Shown in pieces: positions 49,366-63,000 of a stretch of DNA of 64,000 bases. The DNA is taken from the NCBI RefSeq assembly GCF_030936135.1, contig NC_082603.1:14662880-14726879 (forward strand), given 5' to 3'. Position numbers and translations under genes: made by a program. Source of the stretch: Gavia stellata. Lineage: Eukaryota > Chordata > Aves > Gaviiformes > Gaviidae. Under the pieces are notes generated by a model. The model made no database searches. It was given only the letters and a program-made list of their open reading frames with translations, and had not been told where the DNA came from. Position 1 is the first letter of the stretch; each line of letters opens with the position of its first letter.

Positions 49366-52122
49366 CTTAGATAAATAGAAATAAACTCTTAGTAAAAACC
49401 TTGAGGGTACATTTAGTAGAAAACATCATTGATAAATGAAAATATGTTTTCTCTCGTTTTAAAAATACAACATGAGTGAAATCACTGCTTCTGGGAGAGA
49501 GATCTTAGTTATCAGTTTTAAAAGACATGTGAAGGATATTAATCAACGAGCATTTTCCCATTAATTGGCACAATAGTTTACTATGTATTTTATGCTTCCC
49601 CCAAAAGTAAGGTGCATGGAGCAGTTATCTGCTCTACCTGCAGTTGGACTTGCACTCTCATTCTGCTCTGTGTTTGACAAATACATGCAAATGCATAGTG
49701 GAAGTCAGCATCAGGTAATTTTTATTGGTGATTTGAGACTACCTTCTCTGCCCCAAATCTACTTCCTTTCCTGTTTCTTTACTAATGATCTTTGAGTTGC
49801 ACAGGCAAGGGGAGGGGGCTGGGCAGAGACTGGGTTTGCAAGAGACCAACCAGAACAATTTGCTTTGGATGAGAGCCTGACCTCGGAAGCAAAGCCTATT
49901 GGCATGGATTGTACATGGAAAATCCCGTATTCTGTGTGTGATGTCACCAACAGCTTGTGCAGGGAAGCACTCATGCTGTGGAACGAAGTGTGAAGGAGAC
50001 CCTTTGTAGGAAGGAAGATCACAAATTGCCAAGAACTAGTTAAAAGAGGAAAAGTAACAAGCTACAGAGACATAGCTGTTGGAAGCAAAAGGAAACAGAA
50101 GTTATTGGAAAGTAAGGATCTCAGAAGAGCCACATATTCTGGCATGTAGCAAAAGCCAAAAGAGAACCTCTGTAATATTCCTATGTTATTTAAATAAGGA
50201 TTTTATGGTTTATACATTGTAAGAAGCATACCTTCCTCTGCATTCAGATGAAAATGTGTAGTGTTTTCTTTTATAAAATAACATGATCATGTGATGTATT
50301 TTTGTGACTGGCCGTCACCATTGTTCCAGTGATCTAACTCTTGCACATTTTGAAGAAAAATACTCTTCTGAACAATTACCTCAACACATGGAATCTGGAA
50401 AATTTCTTCTGCCACAAAGAGGACTAATGAACATTTCCTGTTTCTCATCTTTAGTACATGTTGTCTTTTCAGACAACAATAGCCAGGAACAATGGGCTGG
50501 CAGTCATTCAATACGTGCTAAGAAAAAACTGTGCCCCTCGAAGGCTGGGCTGAGTCAGCCTAAAGCTGCTATGATCTAAATTGCTAGGTGGACTCGGGAA
50601 CAAGGTTCAAGCAGCAGACACATCCATGTCTTCTGCCTTTGATGTTTCTTGACCTTTGAGTAGCCTTTGTATTTCATGTTTATATGTGTAAGACCAGTGT
50701 TTAGGTCATACAGTTATTCACTTGTTTGCACCTGAGCTGACTAGAAAATATTCTCATTGTTTTTACGCAAAACTATTAGTGAAAAAAGAAAGAACAAGCA
50801 GGGTGTATTACTCAATTATTACAACAGTAATAAGCAATTTTAGTAGATGTTCTTTACGCTAAGTGTAACAAATAACATAGCCTAGAAAATATGAAATAAA
50901 GAATGATGTATTTAGGATCAAATGCTGAAAAATCTGCAGTACCCCTATGGCCTCAGGTGACTTACTCAGCATTTATTACTAATATAACTGCGAGCAGAAC
51001 TTACCTGCTGGTCTAATAAGATTTCTAGGCAGCACAGTTCCAGGTTACGCCAGAAATATTTAAGGTAAGAACAGCACACTGAGATGTCACCTGCCTGCTT
51101 CACAAGCAGAATACACAGCAACAACTACTTCCCACCTGGGAAGATTATACTTTGTGCCTTTTACCGTATCAAGAGACACCCAAACTTTGCAAACTGAATT
51201 TTGGCAAATGCAGTTGCGTGTTGGTACCAGCAAGTATTTTTCTTCTTAAATATATTGCTAAAATAATAAAATGCATAAAATAAGCACTTTTGAATTTATT
51301 TTGCTTGTGAAAACTTTCTGGAAGGTTCTAGCAGCATCTGAATGCAAGGGACTAGCATCCTGAGCTAGAAGAGGCATAGGGTGAGTGGCCAGCATGTGCT
51401 TCCCCTCAAAATAATAATTCCTACTTCCTAGCTTGCCCCACCCTTGCTATTTCAGTCACCAAACTTTTCTCAGGGGAGGGCTGTCTGTCATATAATGGCA
51501 GAGGAAGATCTCGATCTTTTCTGGCACTCTACCCCGAGTGATTTGTGTGTAAAAACTGGCATTTGTTTAATAAAACAGTTTGCAGTTCACATTACAGAAC
51601 TCTTCACAGCTGCTACTTGGTCAGCCACAGGGGAACTCCAAGTAAGCGCTGTTTTTTACAACAGTCATAGCGCAATGGGGAAAAGTTCAGCCTAATAAGA
51701 ATCCTGACAGATGGGCGTAGAAGGTCATAGTTCGGATGATGGTACACAAAAACCTTACTTTTTCCACCCTGTTGCGACTTCTTTTCACCTGGTAAAAGTT
51801 TCCCTTGCATCTGGACTTCAGTCAGTTTCTCAATGGGAATGCACAGTTGTACAATTATTTCTCTTTATTGAACTGAAATATAAGCCTAGAAAGGTTTTCT
51901 CTATAGAGGAACCGTTCAGGTGAATTTATGTACAAAGGGGTCATTTCCTAATGCCCCAAAATACTAAAATGCATTTCTACCTTGTACAAATTTACATAAT
52001 AGAGCTCAATATTAATGGCAATATTAACAACATTACTAAATCTCTCTGAGGTCATTACACAGTAATTTACACTTCTATAAAAGTAGAAAAAATAATGATG
52101 AGCATTCCTATATTAACTTCCT

Positions 52123-54377
52123 GACACAGCTGGTAAGGGGGAGGTGCCCTGCTTGACCTGCTGTTCACGAACAGAGAAGGACTGGTGGAAGAAGTGAAGG
52201 TCGGAGGCTGTCTTAGGCTTAGCAACCATGAAATGAAAAAATTCTCAATTCTCGGCCAAGTAAGGAGGGGGGTCAGCAATACCACTACAATGGACTCCCG
52301 GAGGGCAGACTTCGGCCTGTTCAGGACACTGGTTGAGAGGGTCCCTTGGGAGACGGTCCTGAAGGGTAAAGGGGTCCAGGAAGGCTGGACATTTTTCAGG
52401 AAGGAAATCTTAAATGCGCAGGAGCAGGCAGTCCCCGTGTGCTGTAAGAAGAGCCGGCGGGGAAGACGACCAGCCTGGCTGAACAAGGAGCTTTTGCTGA
52501 GGCTCGGGGAAAAAAAGGAGAGTTTATCACCTTTGGAAGAAGGGGCAGGCAACTGAAGAAGAATACAAGGACCTCGTTAGGTCATGCAGACAGGGAATTA
52601 GAAAGGCAAAAGCCCAGCTAGAGCTCAGTCTGGCCACGGTCATAAGGGATAACAAAAAATGCTTCTATAAATACATTAACAACGAAGAGAGCCAAGGAGA
52701 ATCTCCATCCTTTACTGGATGCGGGAGGGAACATCATCACCAAGGATGAGGAAAAGGCTGAGGTACTTAATGCCTTCTTTGCCTCAGTCTTCAGTAGCCA
52801 GACCGGGTATCCTCAGGGTATTCAACTCCCTGAGCTGGAAGACAAGGATGGAGAGCAAAATAAACTCCCCGTGATCCAGGAGGAAGCAGTTAACAACCTG
52901 CTCTGCCACCTGGACACTCACAAGTCCATGGGGCCTGATGGCATCCACCCAAGGGTGCTGAGGGAGCTGGCGGAGGAGCTTGCCAAGCCATTCTCCATCA
53001 TTTACCAACAGTCCTGGTTAACAGGGGAGGTCCCGGATGACTGGAGGCTTTCCAACGTGGCGCCCATCTACACGAGGGGCCGGAAGGAGAATCCGGGGAA
53101 CTATAGGCCTATCAGCCTGACCTCGGTGCCGGAGAGGATTATGGAGAGGTTCATCTTGAGGGTGCTCGCAGGGCATGTGCAGGACAATGAAGGGATCAGG
53201 CCCAGCCAGCACGGGTTCAGGAAAGGCAGGTCCTGCTTGACCAACCTGATCTCCTCCTATGACCAGGTGACCTGCCTAGTGGATGAGGGAAAGGCTGTGG
53301 ATGTTGTCTACCTGGACTTTAGTAAAGCCTTCGACACTGTCTCCCACAGTATTCTCCTGGAGAAGCTGCCGAATCGTGGCTTAGACAGGTGCACTCTTCG
53401 CTGGGTAAAAAACTGGCTGGACGGCCGAGCCCAGAGAGTCGTGGTGAATGGAGTCAAATCCAGTTGGCGGCCGGTCACAAGCAGAGTCCCACAGGGCTCA
53501 GTTTTGGGAACGGTCTTGTTTTAATATATTTATCGATGATCTGGATGAGGGGATGGAGTGCACCCTCAGCAAGTTTGCAGACGACACCAAGTTGGATGGG
53601 AGTGTTGATCTGCTCGAGGGTAGGAAGGCTCTGCAGAGGGATCTGGACAGGCTGGATCGATGGGCTGAGGCCAATTGTATGAGGTTCAACAAGGCCAAGT
53701 GCCAGGTCCTGCACCTGGGTCACAACAACCCCATGCAACGCTACAGGCTTGGGGACGAGTGGCTGGAAAGCTGCCCCGCAGAAAAGGACCTGGGGGTGTT
53801 GATTGACAGATGGCTGACTATGAGCCAGCAGTGTGCCCAGGTGGCCAAGAAGGCCAACGGCATCCTGGCCTGTATCAGAAATAGTGTGGCCAGCAGGAGC
53901 AGGGAGGTGATCGTGCCCCTGTACTCGGTACTGGTGAGGCCGCACCTCGAATACTGCGTTCAGTTTTGGGCCCCTCACTACAAGAAGGACATTGAGGTGC
54001 TGGAGCGTGTCCAGAGAAGGGCGACGAAGCTGGTGAGGGGTCTGGAGCACAAGCCTTATGAGGAGCAGCTGAGGGGACTGGGGTTGTTCAGTCTGGAGAA
54101 GAGGAGACTGAGGGGAGACCTCATCGCTCTCTACAACTACCTGAAAGGGGGTTGCAGAGATGTGGGTGTTGGTCTCTTCTCCCAAGTGACTAGTGATAGA
54201 ATGAGAGGAAATGGCCTCAAGTTGTGCCAGGGGAGGTTTAGACTGGATATTAGGAAAAATTTTTTTACTGAGAGAGGGGTGAGACACTGGAACAGGCTGC
54301 CCGGGGAAGTGGTGGAGTCACCATCACTGGAGGTGTTCAAGGAACGTGTGGACATGGCATTGTGGGACATGGTTTAA
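52123..54377 (+). pseudogene. CR1 ORF2, nearly full RT with three frameshifts
   Basis: The reading frame changes near 52520 (a purine run), near 52690, and at 53518-53523. At the last site the copy has four T where copy A has three. The pieces show TTMDSRRADFGLFRTLV, then [32 protein letters not shown] and [18 protein letters not shown]. The catalytic FADD box follows, and the end reads ALWDMV with a stop at 54375-54377. Few base changes beyond the indels suggest a fairly young insertion, but it cannot make a working protein. Confidence 0.9.
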
Positions 54378-54456
54378 TGGGCATGGTGGTGGTGGTTGAT
54401 GGTTGGACTTGATCTTACAGGTCTTTTCCAACCTGAATCTGTGTGATTCTGTGATA
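52123..54456 (+). mobile_element. CR1 LINE copy C, longest copy
   Basis: About 2.3 kb. It starts near the end of the ORF2 endonuclease region (DLLFTNREGLVEEVKVGG), runs through the whole reverse transcriptase and C-terminal region, and ends with the short 3' UTR and terminal tgtgattctgtgat. It is inserted in the aldo-keto reductase intron, antisense to that gene. The sequence closely matches copy A over their shared length. The 5' edge is approximate. Confidence 0.94.
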
Positions 54457-56912
54457 CATGGAAATCAGAGAGGAACAGTTTATATTTGGGTTCAGTGTAC
54501 CACTTTATTAAATGAAACATATATTAATTAAATTCTTATAAAATGTTATTTTTTTCCCTAATGAGTGACAGGCATAAGAACGTTCAAAGAGAATTCAAAG
54601 ACTTCCTTGAGTATAAATCCAAACTTACTACTGCCAAGTCAATTACAAACTCTGGAATACAAAGCTGTAACTTCTAGGTTATAGGTTTCATTCTACATGA
54701 TGCTAGAATAAAATATTTATCATAATTTTACACAGTGTTTAACAGTATTTTTAAGAATAGATTGTAATTTTAAAAGGTGCTTGCTTACTACTAAATACCT
54801 TAACAATACTATATTCTTGAAAAGACAGGCCTTTCCTACTTCTTTGAAAGCCATGATATTGTTTTTCCAAGGAACCAAGAAGAGAGGCAGTACTTAAAAC
54901 TTGGTTTGTAAAATAGAAGCATTGCTTACTACCTGGTTTGCAGACACTATAGAAGTCTAATAAAGAACCTCCTTTCTCCTGCCTTCCTATTTCTTTCTCT
55001 TCACAGAAAAAATAAACTTCCAATTTTAACATCATAAGAACCATTGGAATTTTAAGAACACCCTAAATTCTGTGTGCAAATTTAACACAGCTAAGAGAGA
55101 AGTGATTTTAAATATTTAGACTTTGTATACAATTATTATTTGCAAATGTTTTGTATTTAGAAATAAGTTCATTGAAAGAGTAAGCTATTTTATGCATAAA
55201 TATAGCAAAGATATTTTGTATTATAAATTCTGGACAGTGAAATAAGAATTCGGTATAGCACTTCCATTCCCAATTTAAATTTAGGAATTCATTAGTTATT
55301 TGATAATGCTTACATAATCTCACCATCAGACTCAGCCAATTCTCCAACACTAAGCAAGAAACAAAATAAATACTCTTTTGAGGATAACCTGAACTATAAG
55401 ATTCAGTTTATAAGATTCCTGTAACTCTAAAAAGTGTAAATTAATGCTCTAACAAAACTGTTCTAAGTGGAGCAGTTTGCAGTGGCATGGATATTTCATT
55501 GTTGGTTTTTTGTTTTTAATTTGGAACAATGCCATGCATCACCTTAAAGAAATAACTATCTGAATACAGCAGGGGCACCCTCCTACCCCCCAGTATCACT
55601 ACCGTCTCAACTTTTTCTCTCCTCTTTTTCAGCCACAGAAAAAGAGATGCCATCAAATGGTATCAAGTAACAACTTTTCTCCATTAACACTACTGACACA
55701 GTAAGACTGGTAACATTTTGACATTGTGGGTAAGAGGAAATATCAAAACAAATCCAAGATTACATTTCTTTTCCTTGCAGTGATTTAGTGGGACACTGAA
55801 AGGCTCCTCTCATTTAACAGACAGTAACAACTTACGCCAAACTCCAGAAAGACTTTCAAGATGTGTATTTCTGAAAAGGAGACACAACTGAACCTTTGCA
55901 AACTCACCAATTCTTAAACATTCAACCTGCCCATCTTAAGTTCAATGGCTTATTTTGAATAACTGAATTTAAATATTTTATATGGTTTTATGTTAATTTA
56001 ACATTACTTGTAATTGTCCTTTAGTAACCTTTAGTCTAGCGGACAGCAAAAATCAGAGATACTAGGTTCTGACAGTCACATTCTGAGCAACCTTTCTGTG
56101 GCTGTTTATGACATTAAACCATAAACAGCTGCCAGAAGTCCTCACCACCTGTACAAAGGGGAAAAGCATGCACCTGTCTTCATCCATTCCAGTTCCCAGT
56201 TCTATATTAGCACTTTCACTGGCAGGAGGCGGTAGGAATGGGAGCATGAACTTCCAGTACAGCTGTGGGCAGAAAACTGCAACAAGGGAATAGTTGTCAG
56301 TGTCCTGGGAGTCTGCCAGTGTATAGGTGCCCATTTTTTAATCTGCCTAAGGCAGCAAAAAAATTTTGGCTCTCTCAGCATCTTCCTAAATGAGAAGTTC
56401 ACTGAATTTAATGTGATCTTGAAATATGAATATGAAATAAGGGGGGAACAAGGGAAACAGCACCCTGAAACAGCATAGATATGTAATCACCTGTGGCTTT
56501 CAGTGTTGCTTAGAGGAATTATATATAGTATTTGAACACAGGCTCTCCAAAATCTTGTTCACTCTGGAGACGGTAAATGCTCAGTGCTCCTTGAGTTTTA
56601 TTTCTAAACTGTTCATCATCAAAAACTGGCTCATGAACCATTTGTTTTTACCTTAAAACCAGCCACAAACAAGTATCCTGGGAGAAACTGGGGAAAAGAA
56701 AGGAGGAAGGACTTCACACACACACACCCCAACCCTCCAGGTCATCTTCCTGAATGGTTTTCAATATGTATATAGAAATGAAAGAGAAGAAATTGTATGA
56801 TGAAGGCTAGTTTGGGTGTAGTCTTTCAGGCATAGGGGTGAGGAGATTATTAACCAAAAAACACAAAGCAAAAACCCAAACCCAGATACTTTAAATATAT
56901 TTATCCACTCAC

Positions 56913-57004
56913 CTGATTAACATGTGGAATAATCATGCAGTCTTCCTTTAGTTGCTCAAGATGACTGATAAGAAAGTTGCTTACGCCAATTGATCTACAC
57001 AAAC
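56913..57004 (-). CDS. Aldo-keto reductase exon (GVSNF motif)
   Basis: A 92-base exon. The acceptor is tgtttctcattag and the donor cag|gtgag. It begins with two bases of a split codon (most simply Gly), then reads LCRSIGVSNFLISHLEQL, then KEDCMIIPHVNQ. RSIGVSNF is a hallmark of the family; its Ser and Asn bind the nicotinamide amide. The final Asn-Gln starts the NQVEYHP motif completed by the next exon, where Gln also contacts the cofactor. Confidence 0.93.
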
Positions 57005-60000
57005 CTAATGAGAAACAGAACAAGTTTTGGGACAATCCTAACTATTTGGGAGGATGATTTGAAAAATACCACTTTAAGAGACAAAATGATTGTGCACATC
57101 ATTTCTGCATAGCAAAATACTGCAAAGAAACACAGAAAAACAGCACCAAAATCTAGTTTGACAGTATTATCTGAAAGCATGGTTCCGTCACAGTCACACT
57201 AGGAAATCATTTTATAATCTAAACACACTGGAAACTCCCCAGTGTATAAAAACTCCAGGCTAAATTCTGGGAAAGGCTAACGTAGTATAAGCAAAGAACA
57301 ATTGGACCCCACCAGAATGAAAAGAAGGAAATGGTGTTCCGAGCAGCTTGCCAGAACTAAAGAAAAGTGGAACATTTGCTGAAGACTAGTAAGGTGTGAG
57401 CAATACAACACAAGGACATGCAGCCCAAATGAACTATGTAGCACTGCTTATATTTCTATTAGATCATTGTGAGATGTTACGTAAAACTCAGTATAAAAAC
57501 TTCAATTAAGTGAGCAGTATCTAACAAGAACCAAGAAGATTAAAAATATAGCTAGATTTCTCAGCTCCTGTTGACATGCAAATAAAGATAAATGGCACAC
57601 AGGTGATACGAAGGTTTTTTTTTTAAATAAGCCTTAAGTGTGCATGCACATATATAAATTAAGTGCTGACAGTCCTGAAATCGGATGTCTTCCTTCAGAC
57701 CTCAGATACAATAAAGCACAACTCCCAGTATTGGCCTGCCACCACACCTCAACCCTGACTCATCTTTGATAGTTTGGTCCTTATTCTGTGCTAAACACAG
57801 TTAATAAGGGAACCAACTGTGGTCAGGCTAGTAGTGGTCTCCTTAGACTGTGGATTCTGTGGACTATGAATGAGACTAGTTTCTTCAGGATGTGAACTTT
57901 GTCTTGATTGACTTGATCTAGATTTCAATCTGTAACTCTGCAGATGGAAAGTCTGTCTCAAGGTGTGTGAACACAGAGGTCCAATCAGTGTTTATCCAGT
58001 ATTTGTCCTGGCCAATATAATGTATATGCATGTGCTTCTCTACATACATGCATACAAATATCTATAGCAAAAAACAAAGGAATTAAGCAAAAAGTTATAC
58101 TGTTATTTTTTTCAGGGGAAAAAAAAAAAAAAGAAGTCATTGGGGAATTTCAGCCATTTGATGTCAAAGGAATGATTTCTGGACTGAAATTGCCCTCATT
58201 CCACAGTTAGAATCGCAACTTTGAGGTTAGCAGGGAACTATGTGGAGCTGCCTTGATATGAAGCTGGAATACAGACACATAAAAAGCACTTATTAATGTA
58301 ACTGAGAGATATGAATACATTATAAAGAAGAATTTCACTTGAAGTGAAACCTAAACAAAACTGTTGGAGAAAAATATACTTATTCCTAAAATGCATATGT
58401 TTTATGTATAAAGAAAATAACTCACAAGTAGACTATAAATTGGCATATAAAAATATGAGCTATAAGATTACAAAGTATCTTGAATTTGCAGGTTAGATTT
58501 ACCTGGACAAAGAAATTAATTTTTTCTAGTCCTCTATGAAATTCTGTAAATGAAGTTACAGTTTATTGCTAATTATTATAAACAGATTGTTAAAGTCCTG
58601 GAAAAAAATCAGTTTGGCATTAGGAAAGCCATTAACCATATAAATGTAGGCAATTTGACTGCTATGTTGCTTTCACATATTTTAGCAGCACAAGCAGATA
58701 AGATGCACAGCAGCAAAACCTGCACACATACTATCACTTTTTAATGTGGCTTCTTTTGTAGTATACAAAAAGGAGAAAAAAAAATACATTACCAACTAAA
58801 AAGCTAGACAGCTTTCCCTTACAGAAATTATCATTGTTCAAGATGTATAACATAATTAGGTTATAACCTACACTATAGTGATTTGCATTATTTGTATGTA
58901 ATCTGCCAGAAGGAGCAAAACCTGAGCTTTTGACTTCTACTGACAAACAACCTTGAAGTGTCAACACTAATAAATCATTATGCCAAAGAAGTCAGAAAAA
59001 CACTTGCAGTTTTAATACAATGGTGAACCAAAATATTATACTCTATTGTTGAAAGCTAAGGAGCTACAAAAAACATGCTGTTATTGCCCTTGAAGAATAA
59101 AGCTTTTATTTCAGGCTGAAATAAAACAAAACTCAATCACAAACATGAAAGATGAAAGGGGTTATTAAACTTCTCCACTTCCACAGAAAAGTTCAATTCT
59201 TTTCTACCTACAGTACACTTTTAAGATGTTTTGCTTCTAGCATACTTCTCATAGGAGACTTTGAGGTCTATTCCACAGTCCACTGCATTCACTGGTAAGT
59301 TTTCTGTTAGATTTCCCATCAAGAAACTTCAGGTCAGTTACGTTTTTGTCTTAAAAGTCATCTGAGTTGCTCCTACTAAAATCAGTATTATGGCATTCCT
59401 GTGTTTAGAGTGATGTTGCACAGAGAAAGCTAAATTGAAAATTGCCAAGAAAGTAAACATTTTCCCAGACAACACAGAAACAATAATTAGAATTTCAATG
59501 TTTTTGTGGAACCAGAATTTTCTTAACACTTTTTTTTCCCAAGGGAATACAATTAAAACATTTCATTTTCATTAAATCCACATATATAGTTTTGGTAAAG
59601 TTAGGACCCTTTGTTTCAACTTCATTGCTTTGTTTTTAGTTCTAGTCTAATACATGAAAGCTAAAGTGTTTTGACTTTGGTATTAAATTACATTATAATA
59701 TACAATAAATATGAAAACAATTGCACAGCCTGACCATATTAAAAATCTTATTTCAATGCATGGTGGAAACATGAATTCAAAACACTGGAATTTCCTGAAA
59801 AATAGAGGGTCTAAATTTCAATGAACAATCAATGGATTCTACTCTAGAGCATTGCTTCCATCTGCTTGATGGAAGATTAACACAGTTGCTCTGCATTGTC
59901 CAAATCTGGGAAAGATTGCCTTAAAGCAGGAGATTATACAGAATTATTTCTACATTTATATCTGCTGGATTTACTTCCTAAGAATGAAGTATTAGAAAAT

Positions 60001-63000
60001 GATGGGCAAGGAAATGAAGGTCTGGTTAGCTCCTGTGCCTTATCCGACAAACCAACACTTGTGACTATGCATATCAAACAAGATCCATGAAATGATCACA
60101 TCAGCAGTAGAAGTAAAATTACATATTGAGAAACTTGCATAAAAGGGTCCTGATTCATTGCCTTGAAACAACTGGGCAGGGGAGCACATTTCCTTATATT
60201 TCCTCTCTCATGGAACTCTGGCAGAGGTAGGTTCCCCAGAGTTTGTGCCACAGGTCTCAAAACTACCAGAAAGCTCTTGAAAAGGGGAAAAAAAGGCATT
60301 TATTTTCAATTTAATACCTGTTCATTGTGCTTAAAAACCCCATTTCAGACAATTCAGGCACAATTCATGTCTTAGCTGTTGTGATAGCAGGTGGTTTAAA
60401 AGACTATACTTCTTTCTAACTTAAGGCCTGAAGTTCAGGTCTTCTGAGATAAAAGTTTGCAGTGTGCTAGCTGCAATCCCTCTAGAAAGTACACTTTTAA
60501 AAATATACATTCATGCTGCCTTATTTACAAAGTCACAGAGCTTTGACTCAGGGAGAGAAAGGATCCACCTTATCTGCTTGAGGAAATGAGTGGTTTGACC
60601 CCTGTGAAGCAGATTTTGAGAAAGTGCCAGGTGCAATAAACAAAGAGTTTGCAATTCCCCATTAGCTCCCAAAGCTTACTGAGGCTTTGTCCTACTCCTT
60701 GCAACTATGACTTCACAGGCTTGAAGGAAAACTTGGCAACGATGCTTCTTTTGTGCATGCTAAAAATTGACTGACCACAATGGTGGAACAGAAATTTTCA
60801 TCCAGCTTTGAAAAACTATCATGAAACTCTGCATTAGAAAACATATTGAAAGAATAATGGTTGATTATAATGGGAAAAAAAAATAGTATCTTTTCTATTC
60901 TACACAAAAAAATCCTGCCCTCCACCACATTGGTAATTTCACCACACTGTATTACTCCCAGCTGCTGTGAAGCAATACATCATGCTAATGGACTGGTTTG
61001 CAATGTAGTTGCGTATTAAGCTTAAAGCATTTTTTATGGCAACGTAGAGAATGATTGGGTATTTTTTCCCTTACTTGGTATAATACCAAATTATACAAAG
61101 TTTGATGGGCACTGTTAGTCTTGCAACAAGAAAGCATAAATATACTGTCTTGGCACCACAACATTGTTTTAGTACAATAGTGAGCCTTATCTTTCTCTAG
61201 CACTGCTATTGACTTTTATCAAACTTCTAAATACCCTCTGGAATATTATATGTACAAAGTTCACATCAAAAAGGTTTTTTAAATGACAGAACGGGATACT
61301 GGGTTTGTGGAGCCCATTTTCCTCCCCCTCCCTGCTGCTCTACATGAGTCAGAGCAAGGGAGAGTTCCCACGTCCAGTGAACAGTGCCCATTCTGTTGTA
61401 TCTTCTATTCAGGCCACAGAATGAAAACACAAATGGATCCACTTCTCACAAGAGGTCAACTGCAGTAACTGTATCTTTATTAAAGGAGGTTACACAGGTT
61501 GGAAAGGTCCACATTCTCTCTGATACGCATGCTAAGAACTTCTCTGTGGGTAAATGATATTACTCATTGAAACCATACAAGATTTGATTTCAGCACAGCT
61601 TGCTAAATCAAAGCTGTAGGCTGAGTGTGCCGCACATGCAGATTGCAAGCCAAAGCCTTGATAAATAAAGCAGATGACTCTTAGACAGAACCAGTAAGAA
61701 ATTAAGTTCTATATTTATGAAATAACACTTGTCCCCATTTCACAGACTAAAAAACATAGACACCAAAAGGCTAACTGTCCTGTCTAAGACACACAGGAAG
61801 ACTGTGGCAAAATTGAAAACACAGAAATTATGCTTCCTCCCGCAAAGGATTTCTTTTGATCTTATTCATTATCACAGTATAGGTGCTTATCTGCCTTAAA
61901 ATGACTGTTCTGCCACTACAATTGCATGATCATTACTCCTGCTACAGATCACCTGTGAACCATGATAAACTGTGAGGACAACAGGAGAAGAGGCATGAGT
62001 AGAAGTCAATTTGTCAACTTCTGTGACTGAAAACTCATTATAAACATTCTGTTTACACATCTGTTAAACAGGTAACTAAATAGCATAATGTAGCAATACT
62101 AGCTTAATGTATTCTGTCTCTTTGACCCTGGCTGCTTATTCTCACTACTTGAATGCAAAGCTATCTTGACATATTTTTTTCTCAAGTTAACATTACAAAC
62201 CAGATCAGATTAAAAAAAAAAAAAAAAAAATCACCAAAAAGGCTGTTTGTCTGGTTGATTCAGTTTTGAAAACAATTCCCTTGTACTCTTACAGATTTTC
62301 CCTTCTCTTATGCCAGTTTTAAGCATGTAGAATCATACTGTGAACAGAACACAGGTTTAAAAAAAGGCTGAAAATGCATTTTTATATCTAGAACATTCTG
62401 CAGCTGTTCACAAACAGTTGGGCAATCAAAACTGCGAAGGCAACATGGTACAGAATCAATCCCACTATACCTTAAGTCAATATTGCCACCACACGCTATG
62501 TTGTGAAAATGTGATCAAAATTACCAGCAACTCAGCTAAGTGCTTAAAGGCTATTAGAATATGTACCCTTAAAACCAGCACTTTGAAAGTATTATGGAGA
62601 GCACATAGTTAGATTCTAAATAGTTGTCCCCCCCATAATTATGATGGCACAGTTTCCTGAACTGGGATACTTTTTGGACTTCCGTATCGGAGGGGATAAT
62701 GATTCCCAATTGGTATGAATAACAGCAACCTGACTGATGTCAATAAAGCAATACTGATTTACAATAGCTGAGAATCTAGGGCTTAAATTCAACATATGCA
62801 AAACAGATAAATGCCTTTTCCCCAAATCATGTACATTATTTATTGAAACAAAAAGTTATTTTGGATAACTTTTGGATAAGGACTTTCCTTTGAAATGTAT
62901 TTCAGTATTGCCTTCTTCCCAAGTCTTCTTGTGTTCACACTGGGACCTCTACACAATTCTGTGTGGGTACACAAATGTGTACATTTAATTAAGCTAAACA

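Larger units (their letters stand above)
49366..56912 (-). other. Aldo-keto reductase intron (7.5 kb)
   Basis: Bounded by donor cag|gtgag and acceptor tttatctaag. It hosts CR1 copy C (52.1-54.5 kb) in antisense orientation. The remaining sequence is AT-rich and only short unrecognised open frames occur. Confidence 0.85.
40058..57004 (-). other. Aldo-keto reductase gene, 3' half (4 exons in window)
   Basis: Gene span within the window. The four exons join in frame to 144 residues plus a stop. They cover the C-terminal half of a TIM-barrel, NADPH-dependent aldo-keto reductase, a cytosolic enzyme class that reduces aldehydes and ketones. The sequence is closest in style to the prostaglandin F synthase-like or glyoxal reductase-like group found in fish, invertebrates and bacteria (YvgN/YtbE type), rather than to mammalian AKR1B/1C. 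The catalytic Asp, Tyr, Lys and His lie in the N-terminal half, which was not found up to 64000. Introns are about 7.5 kb, 0.54 kb and 8.4 kb. S1PR1 follows on the same strand. The exact substrate is unknown, and I assign no symbol. Confidence 0.9.

Noticed and set aside
53475-54287. 270-codon minus-strand open frame
   Set aside because: Antisense shadow of the CR1 copy C reverse transcriptase.
58510-58555. Possible small minus-strand exon between an acceptor-like ttacag and a donor-like cag|gtaaat
   Set aside because: It would give only about 14 residues with no aldo-keto reductase similarity, in a region rich in chance splice-like sites.
62616-62825. Minus-strand frame with a phrase resembling the aldo-keto reductase 'GYRxIDTA' block
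   Set aside because: The resemblance is limited to a few residues (CFIDIS), the catalytic Asp and Tyr pattern is not matched, and no suitable splice sites were seen.
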